Part shown: positions 10,753 through 20,355 of the stretch, piece by piece
How the letters are laid out: every line of letters starts with the position of its first letter
Position numbering within the stretch: position 1 is the first letter of the stretch
Assembly (NCBI GenBank): GCA_024636295.1
Contig: JAGXHI010000017.1
Span: forward strand, 47,383 to 111,382
DNA: 64,000 nt
Source of the DNA: Desulfuromonadales bacterium
GTDB lineage: Bacteria > Desulfobacterota > Desulfuromonadia > Desulfuromonadales > JAGXHI01
Reading direction: 5' to 3'
Notes under the pieces: model-generated
Told to the model about the DNA's origin: nothing
The model's database searches: none
The model's input: only the letters and a program-made list of their open reading frames with translations
Made by a program: the position numbers and the translations under genes

Positions 10753-11829
10753 ATGCTGTATCACCTTTTATATCCGCTGCACAACGATTTCTCTGTGTTT
10801 TATATATTCCGGTTCATAACGTTCCGGACCATATATGCCACCATAACCTCGCTGGTGATCTCATTCATTCTGGGACCATGGCTGATCAATAAACTCTCCA
10901 ATCTGCAGATCGGGCAGAGCATCCGAAAGCTCGGCCCCGAGTCCCATTTCAAAAAAGAAGGGACGCCCACAATGGGGGGAACCCTGATCCTCTTTTCCAT
11001 CGTGCTGCCGACGCTGCTCTGGGCGGACCTGACCAACATCTACGTCTGGGTGACCCTGCTGGTGACCGTGGGTTTCGGAGTGGTGGGATTCGTCGACGAT
11101 TTTCGCAAAGTACGCCTCCGGAACTGTGATGGAATTTCCGCCCGGTGCAAAATGTTCTGGTTATTGCTCATCGCACTGGCGGCGGGCGTGATTCTTTACG
11201 CGTACCCTCCCTTTCAGACCACCCTCGCTTTTCCGTTTTTCAAGGGCGTCCGGCCCGATCTTGCTATATTCTACGTGCCTTTCGCAATGCTGGTTATCGT
11301 CGGCTCAGGCAACGCGGTAAACCTGACGGATGGTCTCGACGGGCTTGCCATCGGACCCATGATCATTGCATCGGGGACCTATCTGCTTTTCGCCTACCTG
11401 GCGGGAAACGCAAATCTCTCCGAATACCTGCAGATAAGCAGCGTCCAGGGCGCTGGAGAACTTTCGGTTCTCTGCGGCGCCATGGTGGGCGCGGGGCTTG
11501 GATTTCTCTGGTTCAACACATATCCGGCCCAGGTCTTCATGGGCGATGTGGGAAGCCTCTCTCTGGGAGGTGCTCTGGGCACGATCGCCGTCATCACCAA
11601 ACAGGAGATCGTTCTGATCATCGTGGGCGGAATATTCGTGCTGGAGGCTCTCTCGGTTATCTTCCAGGTGACGTCGTTTCGCCTGTACGGCCGGAGGATC
11701 TTCCGCATGGCCCCTATTCATCATCATTTTGAGCTCAAGGGCTGGCCAGAACCGAAGATCATCGTACGATTCTGGATCATCAGCATCATTCTGGCTCTAG
11801 TGGCTCTTTCCACGCTCAAGTTGAGATAA
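10753..11829 (+). CDS. mraY: Phospho-MurNAc-pentapeptide transferase MraY
   Basis: A 358-residue polytopic inner membrane enzyme that moves phospho-MurNAc-pentapeptide onto undecaprenyl phosphate to make lipid I. About ten hydrophobic segments are visible. Catalytic signatures are present: [34 protein letters not shown] and the C-terminal [14 protein letters not shown] with the HHH motif. The murD gene begins one base past the stop. Confidence 0.98.
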   Translation: MLYHLLYPLHNDFSVFYIFRFITFRTIYATITSLVISFILGPWLINKLSNLQIGQSIRKLGPESHFKKEGTPTMGGTLILFSIVLPTLLWADLTNIYVWVTLLVTVGFGVVGFVDDFRKVRLRNCDGISARCKMFWLLLIALAAGVILYAYPPFQTTLAFPFFKGVRPDLAIFYVPFAMLVIVGSGNAVNLTDGLDGLAIGPMIIASGTYLLFAYLAGNANLSEYLQISSVQGAGELSVLCGAMVGAGLGFLWFNTYPAQVFMGDVGSLSLGGALGTIAVITKQEIVLIIVGGIFVLEALSVIFQVTSFRLYGRRIFRMAPIHHHFELKGWPEPKIIVRFWIISIILALVALSTLKLR

Positions 11830-11830
11830 G

Positions 11831-13186
11831 ATGCCCGAGAACTTCAAAAACATGCGTGTTGTTGTGGTGGGCGCGGGATCTACGGGGCAATCCCTGGTCC
11901 GGTATTTCCACAGGCGGGGGGCGGAGGTTGCCCTCTCCGACAGCCGTTCGGCCGAGAGGGTCGGTCCTCTGTCCGTACCGCCCGGAGTCCATCTTGATAT
12001 GGGAGGGCATACGGACGCTCTTTTCGATTCTGCGCAACTGGTAGCGATCAGCCCCGGCGTGCCTCTTTCCATCCCTGCGGTGGCCGCCGCACGCGACAGG
12101 GGGATCCCGGTATGGGGAGAGATCGAGATTGCCTACGGGGACCTGAATGCCCCTATTATAGCCGTGACGGGGACCAATGGAAAGTCGACGACAACGACTC
12201 TTCTCGGTGAAATATTCCGGACATGGGGCCGTAAGACGTTCGTGGGCGGAAATCTGGGAATCCCGCTGATCGAGGCGGCTGAAGAGAATTCCTGGGATTG
12301 GATCGTGGCGGAAATTTCTTCTTTCCAGCTGGAGGCGATAAGGGATTTTCGACCCCGGTATGCACTTCTGCTGAATATCTCCGAAGACCACCTTGACCGG
12401 TATTCCTGCATGGACGAGTACATCGCGGCCAAGGGGCGGATGTTCGAGAACCTCACAGAAAACGACGTGGCGGTGCTCAATGCCGACGATCCCCGGGTCC
12501 TGCCGCTGGTCGATGGTCTTTCGGCGCAGAAGGTCCTCTTCTCATCCCGAGGCGCTCTTTCGGAAGGAATGGGATTCAGCAACAGGGAAATTATCTGGCG
12601 CCATGCCGGCAGGGAGATGCGATTTCCGGCGGACCAGCTTCGGATAAAAGGGATTCATAATGTGGAGAATGTTATGGCCGCGCTGATCCCGCCCCTGCTG
12701 GAAGGCTGCCCCGAAGAGGTGGCCTGGCGGGTTGCCTGCGAATTCAACGGTCTGGAGCACCGGATGGTGCCGGTCCGCACCCTTGACGGGACTACCTGGT
12801 ACAACGATTCAAAAGGCACAAATGTCGGCAGCGTGATCAAGGGTCTGGAGGGGCTTGCAGGGCAGGTGACTCTGATTGCCGGAGGAAAGGACAAAGGCGG
12901 GGACTATGCGCCACTTATCGATCCGGTCCGTGAAAGGGTCGCTCACCTGATTCTGATAGGACAGGCGGCGGAGCGGATGGACCGGGAACTCGGAACTCTG
13001 ACACATACGGTGCACGCACACTCACTGGAGGATGCCGTGCGCCTTGCGAGAGAATTGACCCCGCCTGGGGGTTCGGTGCTTTTTTCGCCGGGATGTTCGA
13101 GCTTTGATATGTTCCGGAACTTCTCCGAACGGGGCGATGTTTACACCCGTGCGGTCCGGAGCCTTCAGGAAAGAGAGGCTCACTAG
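11831..13186 (+). CDS. murD: UDP-MurNAc-L-alanine:D-glutamate ligase MurD
   Basis: A 451-residue cytosolic ligase adding D-Glu to UDP-MurNAc-L-Ala. The N-terminal Rossmann-like domain begins VVVVGAGSTGQSLVRYF. The P-loop is VTGTNGKSTTTTLLG. WIVAEISSFQLE and LLNISEDHLDRY follow. The C-terminal domain has NDSKGTNVGSVIKGLEG and LFSPGCSSFDMF. Full length and in the normal place between mraY and ftsW. Confidence 0.97.
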   Translation: MPENFKNMRVVVVGAGSTGQSLVRYFHRRGAEVALSDSRSAERVGPLSVPPGVHLDMGGHTDALFDSAQLVAISPGVPLSIPAVAAARDRGIPVWGEIEIAYGDLNAPIIAVTGTNGKSTTTTLLGEIFRTWGRKTFVGGNLGIPLIEAAEENSWDWIVAEISSFQLEAIRDFRPRYALLLNISEDHLDRYSCMDEYIAAKGRMFENLTENDVAVLNADDPRVLPLVDGLSAQKVLFSSRGALSEGMGFSNREIIWRHAGREMRFPADQLRIKGIHNVENVMAALIPPLLEGCPEEVAWRVACEFNGLEHRMVPVRTLDGTTWYNDSKGTNVGSVIKGLEGLAGQVTLIAGGKDKGGDYAPLIDPVRERVAHLILIGQAAERMDRELGTLTHTVHAHSLEDAVRLARELTPPGGSVLFSPGCSSFDMFRNFSERGDVYTRAVRSLQEREAH

Positions 13187-13188
13187 GC

Positions 13189-14295
13189 ATGGAGGTGCGC
13201 AAAGGCTACGATACCACGATTTTACTGCTGGCCGTGGTTCTGACCTGCTTCGGGGTGGTGATGGTCTATTCCGCCTCCTCGATCATGGCCGCCAAGCGCT
13301 TCGGGGACGGTTTCTACTTTCTCAAACGGCAGGGGATTTTTGCCGTGGCCGGATTTCTGGTCATGGCCGCGGCCATGCACGTCGACTACCATCTTCTGCG
13401 GCGCCTGTCGATTCCTTTTTTCCTGTTCTGCACCGTCCTGCTCGTGGCCGTTCTGCTGCCTGGGGTCGGCTCAAACGTCGGGGGTGCATCCCGGTGGATC
13501 CGTTTTGGAGGAATTTCCCTCCAGCCTTCCGAACTGGGGAAGCTCGGCCTGATCATGTACATGGCACATTCGATCACGAAAAAGCAGGAAAAGATCCGAA
13601 GTCTCAAATTCGGTTTTCTTCCCTATATGATCATTCTTTCACTGCTGCTCTGCCTGCTTCTTCTGCAGCCTGATCTGGGGAGCGCTCTGACGATGGGATG
13701 CGTCGCCATGGTGATGTTGCTGATGGCTGGAACCCGGATGACCTATCTCTTTTCCGTGGTTCTTCTGGCGCTTCCGTTTCTTTATTTCGGCATCATGAAT
13801 GTGGATTACCGGCGCAGGCGGATTATGGCGTTTCTTAATCCCTGGGAGGATCCCACCGATACGGGATTTCAGATCATTCAGAGCTGGATCGCCTTCGGGA
13901 CGGGGGGTATGTTCGGCAATGGACTCGGAGAAGGAAAACAGAAGCTGTTCTATCTGCCGGAAGCACATACGGATTTCATATTTTCCGTTGTGGGGGAGGA
14001 ACTCGGTTTTGCCGGCGTTCTGGTGGTCTGCGCCATGTTTCTTCTGCTGATTCTGCGGGGTATCCGAACCTCCCTGGGTGCGCCCGACGATTTCGGACGA
14101 TATCTTGCTTTCGGTGTCACCCTGCTGCTCGGCCTGGAGGCCTTTGTCAATTTCGCGGTGGTTCTCGGCATGCTGCCCACCAAGGGCATGGCACTTCCGT
14201 TTTTATCTTACGGCGGCACCAGCCTGATCACCACTTTGTTGGCGACGGGCATTCTTCTTAATATCTCAAGCCATGTTCCCGGAGAGGTCCGATGA
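13189..14295 (+). CDS. ftsW: Septal peptidoglycan glycosyltransferase FtsW
   Basis: A 368-residue SEDS-family membrane protein that polymerises glycan at the septum together with FtsI. It has about ten predicted membrane segments. Family signatures are visible: VMVYSASSIMA near the N-terminus, LQPSELGKLGLIMYMA, LLQPDLGSALTMG with the catalytic Asp loop, and the C-terminal LPTKGMALPFLSYGGTSL. The stop overlaps the murG start (ATGA at 14292-14295). Confidence 0.97.
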   Translation: MEVRKGYDTTILLLAVVLTCFGVVMVYSASSIMAAKRFGDGFYFLKRQGIFAVAGFLVMAAAMHVDYHLLRRLSIPFFLFCTVLLVAVLLPGVGSNVGGASRWIRFGGISLQPSELGKLGLIMYMAHSITKKQEKIRSLKFGFLPYMIILSLLLCLLLLQPDLGSALTMGCVAMVMLLMAGTRMTYLFSVVLLALPFLYFGIMNVDYRRRRIMAFLNPWEDPTDTGFQIIQSWIAFGTGGMFGNGLGEGKQKLFYLPEAHTDFIFSVVGEELGFAGVLVVCAMFLLLILRGIRTSLGAPDDFGRYLAFGVTLLLGLEAFVNFAVVLGMLPTKGMALPFLSYGGTSLITTLLATGILLNISSHVPGEVR

Positions 14296-15413
14296 AGATT
14301 CTGCTGGCCGGTGGAGGTACGGGCGGACATCTTTTTCCTGCAGTTGCTCTGGCCCAGAGGCTGCTGGAAACAGAGCCCGATTCCGAAGTTCTGTTTGTTG
14401 GAACCGAGCGGGGAATCGAGGCCCGTGTTCTGCCGGAGCTGAATCTGCCCCTGGAGACCATCGATATTGCCGGATTCGTCGGAAAAGGAATCGGCGGGAA
14501 ACTGGCTCTTGCGCCGAAGCTCTTTCGAAGCATGCGGCAGTCCGGGCGAATTCTTGACCGGTTCCGCCCGGATGTGGTTCTCGGAGTGGGAGGGTATGCC
14601 TCCGGTCCGGTCCTCATGGCGGCACGGCTGAAAAAAATTCCTTTCATCATTCATGAACAGAATGCGTGGGCGGGATTGACCAATCGGCTTCTTTCCCGCT
14701 GGGCGGATCGCGTCTGTCTGTCCTTTCCCGAAACGGACAGCGCTTTTCCCAGGGGCAGGACTATAGTTACAGGGAATCCGCTGCGCGCGGGAATGGAAGA
14801 CTGCCCGCCAATTCCGGAGGGAAATCCAACACTGCTTGTATTCGGCGGCAGTCGAGGGGCCCGGGCGATCAATGACACAATGGTCGAGACGCTGCCCCTG
14901 CTGGATTCCCTGAAAGGGCGTCTCAGGATCATTCATCAGACCGGGACCGAGGATCTGGAGGCCGTTCGGGAGGGTTACCGAAAAGCGGGCTGGGCCCCGG
15001 CTTCGGCGGTGCCCTTCATCCGTGACATGGCCGGAGCCTATGCCAGGGCTCACCTGGTGCTCTGCCGCGCCGGAGCAACGACAGTGGCCGAACTCACAGC
15101 CTGCGGCAGGCCCTCCATCATGATCCCCTATCCTTTCGCAGCCGCCGACCATCAGACCGGCAATGCCCGGGCTCTGGCCCGAAAGGGAGCGGTCCTGATG
15201 CTGGCACAGAAGGAACTGAGAGCGGATGCGCTCTCTACCCTGCTCCTGTCTCTGTTCGGGGATCGCGAACGGATGCAGCTCATGGCCGGCGCGGCACGCT
15301 CACTCGGTCGAAAGGGAGCGACTGATCGAATCCTGAAGGAGTGTCGAAAAGTGATAGGCGACAACAAATCCCAACGGGTGGGCGGCGGAAAATTCGCTGC
15401 GGGAAGTCTGTAA
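14292..15413 (+). CDS. murG: UDP-GlcNAc transferase MurG (lipid II synthase)
   Basis: A 373-residue GT28 family enzyme on the inner face of the membrane that converts lipid I to lipid II. GGGTGGHLFPAVALAQ is the N-terminal lipid-I binding loop, VGVGGYASGPVLMAA follows, and the C-terminal UDP-GlcNAc site includes LVFGGSRGARAIND, CRAGATTVAEL and PYPFAAADHQTGNA. The start is coupled to ftsW. Confidence 0.97.
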   Translation: MKILLAGGGTGGHLFPAVALAQRLLETEPDSEVLFVGTERGIEARVLPELNLPLETIDIAGFVGKGIGGKLALAPKLFRSMRQSGRILDRFRPDVVLGVGGYASGPVLMAARLKKIPFIIHEQNAWAGLTNRLLSRWADRVCLSFPETDSAFPRGRTIVTGNPLRAGMEDCPPIPEGNPTLLVFGGSRGARAINDTMVETLPLLDSLKGRLRIIHQTGTEDLEAVREGYRKAGWAPASAVPFIRDMAGAYARAHLVLCRAGATTVAELTACGRPSIMIPYPFAAADHQTGNARALARKGAVLMLAQKELRADALSTLLLSLFGDRERMQLMAGAARSLGRKGATDRILKECRKVIGDNKSQRVGGGKFAAGSL

Positions 15414-15482
15414 AAAATGAGAACGTTCAGCAACCATGGGCAACCGGAAATCTTCAATCAGCGCGACTGAAACGATAGATCT

Positions 15483-16865
15483 ATGTATGGAAAAATAAGA
15501 AAAATTCATTTCATCGGGATCGGAGGCATCGGCATGAGTGGAATCGCCGAAGTTCTCCTCAATCTCGGATACCAGGTTTCCGGTTCAGACCTTCGGGAAT
15601 CGGAGATTACCCTTCGGCTTGCAAGCCTTGGGGGGAGGATCGATTTCGGCCACCGCCCCGAGAATGTGGCTGGAGCTGACGTAGTGGTCACCTCGACGGC
15701 CATCCCTGCCGGAAATCCGGAAGTTCAGGAGGCCAATCGAAAACTGATTCCCGTTATTCCCAGGGCCGAGATGCTGGCTGAACTGATGAGAATGAAATAC
15801 GGGATCGCCGTGGCGGGGACTCACGGAAAGACGACCACCACAAGCATGGTGGCGACGCTTCTTAACCACGGAGGCATCGATCCCACCGTAGTCATCGGCG
15901 GTCGTCTGGATTCACTCGGTTCCAACGCCAAACTCGGACAGGGGAAATTCCTGGTGGCCGAGGCCGACGAATCGGACGGCTCCTTTCTGAAGCTCTCGCC
16001 GACCATCGCGGTAGTTACCAATGTGGACGCCGATCACCTCGATTTTTATCAGGATCTCGAGGAGATCAAGGAAACGTTTATCGATTTCATCAACAAGGTT
16101 CCTTTTTTCGGAGTGGCCGTCCTCTGCCTGGACGATATCAATATCCAGTCGCTGATCCCTTCGGTGAAAAAACGCTTCGTCACCTACGGGTTCTCGACAC
16201 AGGCCGATTTCCGCGCCACCGATATCGAGCACAAAGAGGACAGAACATCGTTTACCGTTCATCATCAGGGAACCGAGATCGGTCGCATGTCCTTTCGCAT
16301 GCCGGGACGCCACAATGTTCTGAATGCTCTGGCGGCAGTGGCGGTGGCCGTGGAACTGGATATCCCCTTCAAGGCCATCTCCGAGGGAATTTATGATTTC
16401 GGCGGCGTCCAGAGGCGATTTCAGATCCGGGACCGGATCGGTGACATCATGGTGGTGGACGATTATGGCCATCACCCTGCCGAAATCAAAGCGACTTTGT
16501 CAGCGGCCCGCGCCGGCTGGGACCGCCGGGTGGTGGCGGTTTTTCAGCCGCACCGCTTCAGCCGGACCAAGGCTCTGTTCGACGAATTCGTCACGGCCTT
16601 CTACCAGGCGGACCATCTCGTGGTGACCGACATATATCCCGCAGGAGAGGCGCCCATTCCGGGAGTTGAATCCTCCCTTCTCGTCGAAGGAGTCTTGCTC
16701 CACGGCCACAAGGATGCCTGCCATATCCCCGACAAAGAAGCAGTTATCGAACACCTTCTCTCCGAAGTGCGGGAGGGAGATCTTGTGATTACCCTCGGGG
16801 CGGGAAATATCTGGCAGGTCGGAGAAGAATTCGCCCGCCGTCTGCGTGAACGGCAAGGGGAGTGA
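15483..16865 (+). CDS. murC: UDP-MurNAc:L-alanine ligase MurC
   Basis: A 460-residue ligase that starts peptide stem synthesis on UDP-MurNAc. [18 protein letters not shown] is the signature N-terminus, [14 protein letters not shown] the P-loop, and [16 protein letters not shown] the central motif. The C-terminus has [12 protein letters not shown] and [13 protein letters not shown]. Its stop overlaps the GTG start of the murB stump (GTGA at 16862-16865), so coupling to murB was once in place. Confidence 0.97.
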   Translation: MYGKIRKIHFIGIGGIGMSGIAEVLLNLGYQVSGSDLRESEITLRLASLGGRIDFGHRPENVAGADVVVTSTAIPAGNPEVQEANRKLIPVIPRAEMLAELMRMKYGIAVAGTHGKTTTTSMVATLLNHGGIDPTVVIGGRLDSLGSNAKLGQGKFLVAEADESDGSFLKLSPTIAVVTNVDADHLDFYQDLEEIKETFIDFINKVPFFGVAVLCLDDINIQSLIPSVKKRFVTYGFSTQADFRATDIEHKEDRTSFTVHHQGTEIGRMSFRMPGRHNVLNALAAVAVAVELDIPFKAISEGIYDFGGVQRRFQIRDRIGDIMVVDDYGHHPAEIKATLSAARAGWDRRVVAVFQPHRFSRTKALFDEFVTAFYQADHLVVTDIYPAGEAPIPGVESSLLVEGVLLHGHKDACHIPDKEAVIEHLLSEVREGDLVITLGAGNIWQVGEEFARRLRERQGE

Positions 16866-17044
16866 CCTGCTCGTTCTTTGAAAAATTGAGCTCTGAAATG
16901 CGGGGATCGGTTTCGTTGAACGAGCCGCTCTCGCGCCACACCACCTGGAGAATTGGAGGTCCCGCGGATCTGTTTCTGCAACCGGCGGACTCCCGGGATC
17001 TGCAAGACGCCCTTTGTCTTCTGGAAGAGGCGCAAGATAGCTGA
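16862..17044 (+). pseudogene. murB: Truncated murB (UDP-N-acetylenolpyruvoylglucosamine reductase), N-terminal stump
   Basis: Sixty codons that read as the very start of MurB: LNEPLSRHTTWRIGGPADLF is the conserved first segment of the FAD-binding domain, followed by LFLQPADSRDLQDALCLLEE. MurB is normally about 300 residues. Everything after roughly codon 57, including the FAD-binding GGGSNLL region and the substrate-binding domain, is absent; the frame ends at TGA and runs into a dispersed repeat (17068-17135) before ddl. The start still overlaps murC. The stump cannot make a reductase. Either a functional murB lies elsewhere, or the locus has been mis-assembled at the repeat. Confidence 0.9.
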
Positions 17045-17067
17045 AAAAGGTATCTCAAGCAAAAAAC

Positions 17068-17135
17068 AAGGAATAAAAATAAAGACCGTCTCACGCAAAG
17101 ATGCGAAGGCGCCAAGAGAAAACCTGACAAACAGG
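17068..17135 (+). repeat. Dispersed repeat at the murB breakpoint
   Basis: AAGGAATAAA (17068-17077) and GTCTCAC (17088-17094) are followed by CGCAAAGATGCGAAGGCG and CCAAGAGAAAA, a run of degenerate CGCRRAG units about nine bases apart. The same three ingredients recur at 61020-61075. The unit resembles the CGCAAAGACGC-type repeats scattered through many environmental bacterial genomes. It occupies the place where the rest of murB should be. Confidence 0.6.
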
Positions 17136-17199
17136 GGCCATGAAGAAAAAGATTTTGTTTTCTCCTGTGGTTCTAAATGAATACGAATCGGATGATTGT

Positions 17200-18126
17200 A
17201 TGACGCGTGATGAACTTAAAAAGAAACGGATTGCGGTGCTCATGGGCGGCCTCTCGGCTGAACGTGAAATCTCGCTGCGCACTGGCAAGGCCGTCTCGGA
17301 AGCCCTCGCCCATGCCGGATATTCCATTGAGGAGCTCGATGCGGGACGGGATCTGCCGGAGCGGCTTTCGGCGATGGATATCGATGTGGCATTTATCGCG
17401 CTCCATGGAAGGTTCGGTGAAGATGGAACCGTGCAGGGATTGCTGGAGATCCTCAGAATTCCCTACACGGGCAGCGGGGTGCTGGCCTCCAGCCTTGCCA
17501 TGGACAAAGTGATGGCAAAAAAGATCTTTCTCCACCATCAGCTGCCCACTCCAGGTTTCACGACTCTTCGCCGCACGGAAGACGTGGAAGTCTTTGAAAA
17601 GAGGTGCCGGCATTTTCCGGTCGTGGTAAAACCGGCGAGGGAGGGATCGACCATAGGAATAGGAATCGTCCGGAGTACGGAGGCTCTGAGGGGATTGGTC
17701 GAAAAAGCGTTTCGCCATGACGATCTGATTCTGGTTGAAGACTTCATCGAGGGGGTGGAGGTGACGGTCGGGGTACTCAATGGCGAGCCTCTGCCCATGA
17801 TTCAGATCGTGCCCCGGGGCGGATTTTACGATTATCATGCAAAATACACCGCGGGGGAGACAGAATACGTCATTCCGGCGCCCCTGGAAAAAGATCTGTA
17901 CGGAGAAATTCAGCACAACGCGGTGGTTGCATACGAGTCACTGGGGTGCTCCGGGGCGGCCCGGGTCGATTTCAAGGTGCGGGGGAGCGAATTCTTCTGT
18001 CTGGAAGTGAATACGATTCCAGGGATGACGGCCACCAGTCTGCTTCCCAAGGCGGCGCAGCATGCGGGAATCCCCTTCGTAGAGCTCGTTGAGAGGATTC
18101 TGGAAAATGCGACGCTAGACAAATAA
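17200..18126 (+). CDS. ddl: D-alanine--D-alanine ligase
   Basis: A 308-residue ATP-grasp enzyme making the D-Ala-D-Ala dipeptide used by MurF. RIAVLMGGLSAEREISLRTG is the N-terminal substrate loop, PYTGSGVLASSLAMDK the serine loop, and EVNTIPGMTATSLLP the metal-binding end. I prefer ATG 17200 (MTRDELKKKRIAVLMGG), which matches the family. An in-frame ATG at 17140 has a closer AGGGG but adds 20 residues encoded by sequence next to the repeat. Which start is used after loss of murB is open. Confidence 0.93.
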   Translation: MTRDELKKKRIAVLMGGLSAEREISLRTGKAVSEALAHAGYSIEELDAGRDLPERLSAMDIDVAFIALHGRFGEDGTVQGLLEILRIPYTGSGVLASSLAMDKVMAKKIFLHHQLPTPGFTTLRRTEDVEVFEKRCRHFPVVVKPAREGSTIGIGIVRSTEALRGLVEKAFRHDDLILVEDFIEGVEVTVGVLNGEPLPMIQIVPRGGFYDYHAKYTAGETEYVIPAPLEKDLYGEIQHNAVVAYESLGCSGAARVDFKVRGSEFFCLEVNTIPGMTATSLLPKAAQHAGIPFVELVERILENATLDK

Positions 18127-18194
18127 AACGGTCGGAACGGGAAGGGAAAACCCCTGCGTTTCCTGGCCGCATCAGCACATGATCGGATATCCGA

Positions 18195-19037
18195 ATGCGT
18201 GACCTGAAATCTTCGAATTCCGTCAAAGCAAAAGGGAACAGGCGAAAGCGAAAAAAACAGCCGCGAAACTGGAAAAGGATTTTCCACCGGACTCTTCGGA
18301 TGACGGTGATTCTTGGTTCGTTTTTTCTCGCGATAAGCGGGGGTGGGCTGCTTATTCGCGCATTCATCGCTTCGGATTATTTCCGGATCTCCGGCATCCA
18401 GGTGGAGAATGGAAGTCGCGTTGCTTCCGAGGACATAGTGGCCCTCTCGCACATCCGGACGGGAACCAACATCTTCAGTCTGAATCTGGAGAGAATCGGC
18501 CGGAAAATTGAAGAGAATCCCTGGATTGCCTCCGCCCGGGTACAAAGGATTTTTCCGGATCTGGTGGTGATCCGGATCTCCGAAAGGGAACCCCGCGCGG
18601 TAGTGAATCTGGGCTATTTGTATTACCTGGATGATGAGGGAGAAATTTTCAAACTGATCGATTCCAGCGACACCCTGGATTACCCCGTCGTCACCGGAAT
18701 TGACCGGAAGAATTTTCTGGAGGAACCGGAGGAGGCCCATCGGATATTGAAGGAAGCCGTCGCTCTTCTGGATAAACTGGGACGGCGTACCGGATTCGGC
18801 CTGGAGGATGTCTCCGAAATCCACTATGATCCGGTTGAAGGATATATCCTTTTCACATGCGCCGGAGGCGTACCCATCCATCTGGGCTTCAGCAATTTTG
18901 AGGGCAAGCTGAGCCGTTTGGACCGAATTTACAAAGATCTGGAATCCCGACTCGCGACGCTGCAATATATCGATCTCAATGTCGCCGATAGGGTCATTGT
19001 CAAATTGGATGCCAAGTCCATCCGAGGGAAGGGATAG
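18195..19037 (+). CDS. ftsQ: Cell division protein FtsQ
   Basis: A 280-residue bitopic membrane protein of the divisome core. A very basic cytoplasmic N-terminus (KAKGNRRKRKKQ) precedes one membrane helix (about residues 37-58). The periplasmic POTRA domain follows (FRISGIQVENGSRVASEDIVAL, then NIFSLNLERIGRKIEENPWI), then the beta domain with VVIRISEREPRAVV. It lies between ddl and ftsA as usual. Confidence 0.92.
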   Translation: MRDLKSSNSVKAKGNRRKRKKQPRNWKRIFHRTLRMTVILGSFFLAISGGGLLIRAFIASDYFRISGIQVENGSRVASEDIVALSHIRTGTNIFSLNLERIGRKIEENPWIASARVQRIFPDLVVIRISEREPRAVVNLGYLYYLDDEGEIFKLIDSSDTLDYPVVTGIDRKNFLEEPEEAHRILKEAVALLDKLGRRTGFGLEDVSEIHYDPVEGYILFTCAGGVPIHLGFSNFEGKLSRLDRIYKDLESRLATLQYIDLNVADRVIVKLDAKSIRGKG

Positions 19038-19061
19038 CATGCACTCTCAAGGGGGCGAATT

Positions 19062-20291
19062 ATGAACAACAAGAAGGAAAATCTTATCGTCGGTCTGGAT
19101 ATCGGCACGACCAAGATCTGCGCCATCGTGGGAAGCCTGACTGATGAAGGTCTCGATATCGTAGGAATCGGTACGAGCCCCTCCAAGGGTCTGCGCAAGG
19201 GAGTGGTCATTAATATCGAAAGCACCGTCGCTGCCATCCGCAAGGCTCTTCAGGAGGCCGAACTCATGGCGGGCTGTGACATCAAATCGGTCTTCGCGGG
19301 GATTGCCGGAGGGCACATCAAGGGGTTCAATTCTCAGGGTGTGATCGCCATCAAGAACCGGGAGGTCACCAACGAGGATATCCGACGGGTTATCGATGCA
19401 GCCAAGGCGATCGCCATTCCCATGGACAGGGAGGTTATTCATATCCTCCCCCAGGAATTCATCATCGACGATCAGGACGGCATCAAGGAACCCCTGGGGA
19501 TGAGCGGGGTGCGCCTGGAGGCCAAGGTGCACATCGTCACCGGCGCAGTAGCAAGCGCTCAGAACATCATCAAGAGCTGCAACCGGGCATCCGTGGACGT
19601 GGCGGACATCGTTCTGGAGCAGCTGGCCTCATCGGAGGCGGTGCTCTCTGCGGACGAAAAGGAACTTGGGGTCGCCCTTCTGGATATCGGAGGAGGCACT
19701 ACGGACATTGCGATCTTCGTGGACGGGGCTATCAAGCACACGGCTGTCCTTTCTCTCGGGGGCAATCACCTGACCAACGACATCGCCGTGGGGCTGCGCA
19801 CTCCCATGGCCGAGGCGGAAAAAATCAAACAGGCTTACGGGTGTTGTTTAAACTCCATGGTAGGCAAGGACGAGACAATAGAAGTTCCTTCCGTCGGCGG
19901 CCGGGACCCCCGGATTCTCTCCCGGCAGCTTCTGGCTGAAATTCTTGAACCCCGGGTGGAGGAGATCTTCTCCCTTGTCAACCGGGAGATCGTTCGCAGC
20001 GGTTTCGAGGATCTCATCGCCTCCGGAGTGGTCCTCACCGGCGGCACTGCGATTCTCCCCGGGATGCCGGAGCTGGCCGAGCAGATCTTCAACCTTCCGG
20101 TACGACGGGGCCTCCCTAGTGAAATCGGCGGGTTGACCGATGTGGTGAACTCACCCATCTACGCCACCGGGGTAGGCCTGGTCAAGTACGGCAGCAGGAA
20201 CCTTCAGGCACGTAATTTTACGATCGGACAGGAAAATATTTTCGATAAGGTTGCACGCCGGATGAGGGAGTGGTTCGGCGAATTTTTTTGA
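19062..20291 (+). CDS. ftsA: Cell division protein FtsA
   Basis: A 409-residue actin-like ATPase that tethers FtsZ to the membrane. IVGLDIGTTKICAIVG is the phosphate-1 motif, LLDIGGGTTDIAIF phosphate-2, and VVLTGGTAILPGM the adenosine motif. The C-terminal end RMREWFGEFF is an amphipathic helix suited to membrane attachment. It is followed by ftsZ, 64 bases downstream. Confidence 0.97.
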   Translation: MNNKKENLIVGLDIGTTKICAIVGSLTDEGLDIVGIGTSPSKGLRKGVVINIESTVAAIRKALQEAELMAGCDIKSVFAGIAGGHIKGFNSQGVIAIKNREVTNEDIRRVIDAAKAIAIPMDREVIHILPQEFIIDDQDGIKEPLGMSGVRLEAKVHIVTGAVASAQNIIKSCNRASVDVADIVLEQLASSEAVLSADEKELGVALLDIGGGTTDIAIFVDGAIKHTAVLSLGGNHLTNDIAVGLRTPMAEAEKIKQAYGCCLNSMVGKDETIEVPSVGGRDPRILSRQLLAEILEPRVEEIFSLVNREIVRSGFEDLIASGVVLTGGTAILPGMPELAEQIFNLPVRRGLPSEIGGLTDVVNSPIYATGVGLVKYGSRNLQARNFTIGQENIFDKVARRMREWFGEFF

Positions 20292-20355
20292 TGATCGGGT
20301 AAATGTCGGGAATCGGGTCGAAATTATCTTTGAACCCCATCTGATGGAGGGAGTC

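Noticed and set aside
16862..17044. The murB stump as a functional short protein
   Set aside because: It contains only the first strand and helix of the FAD domain; no cofactor or substrate site remains.
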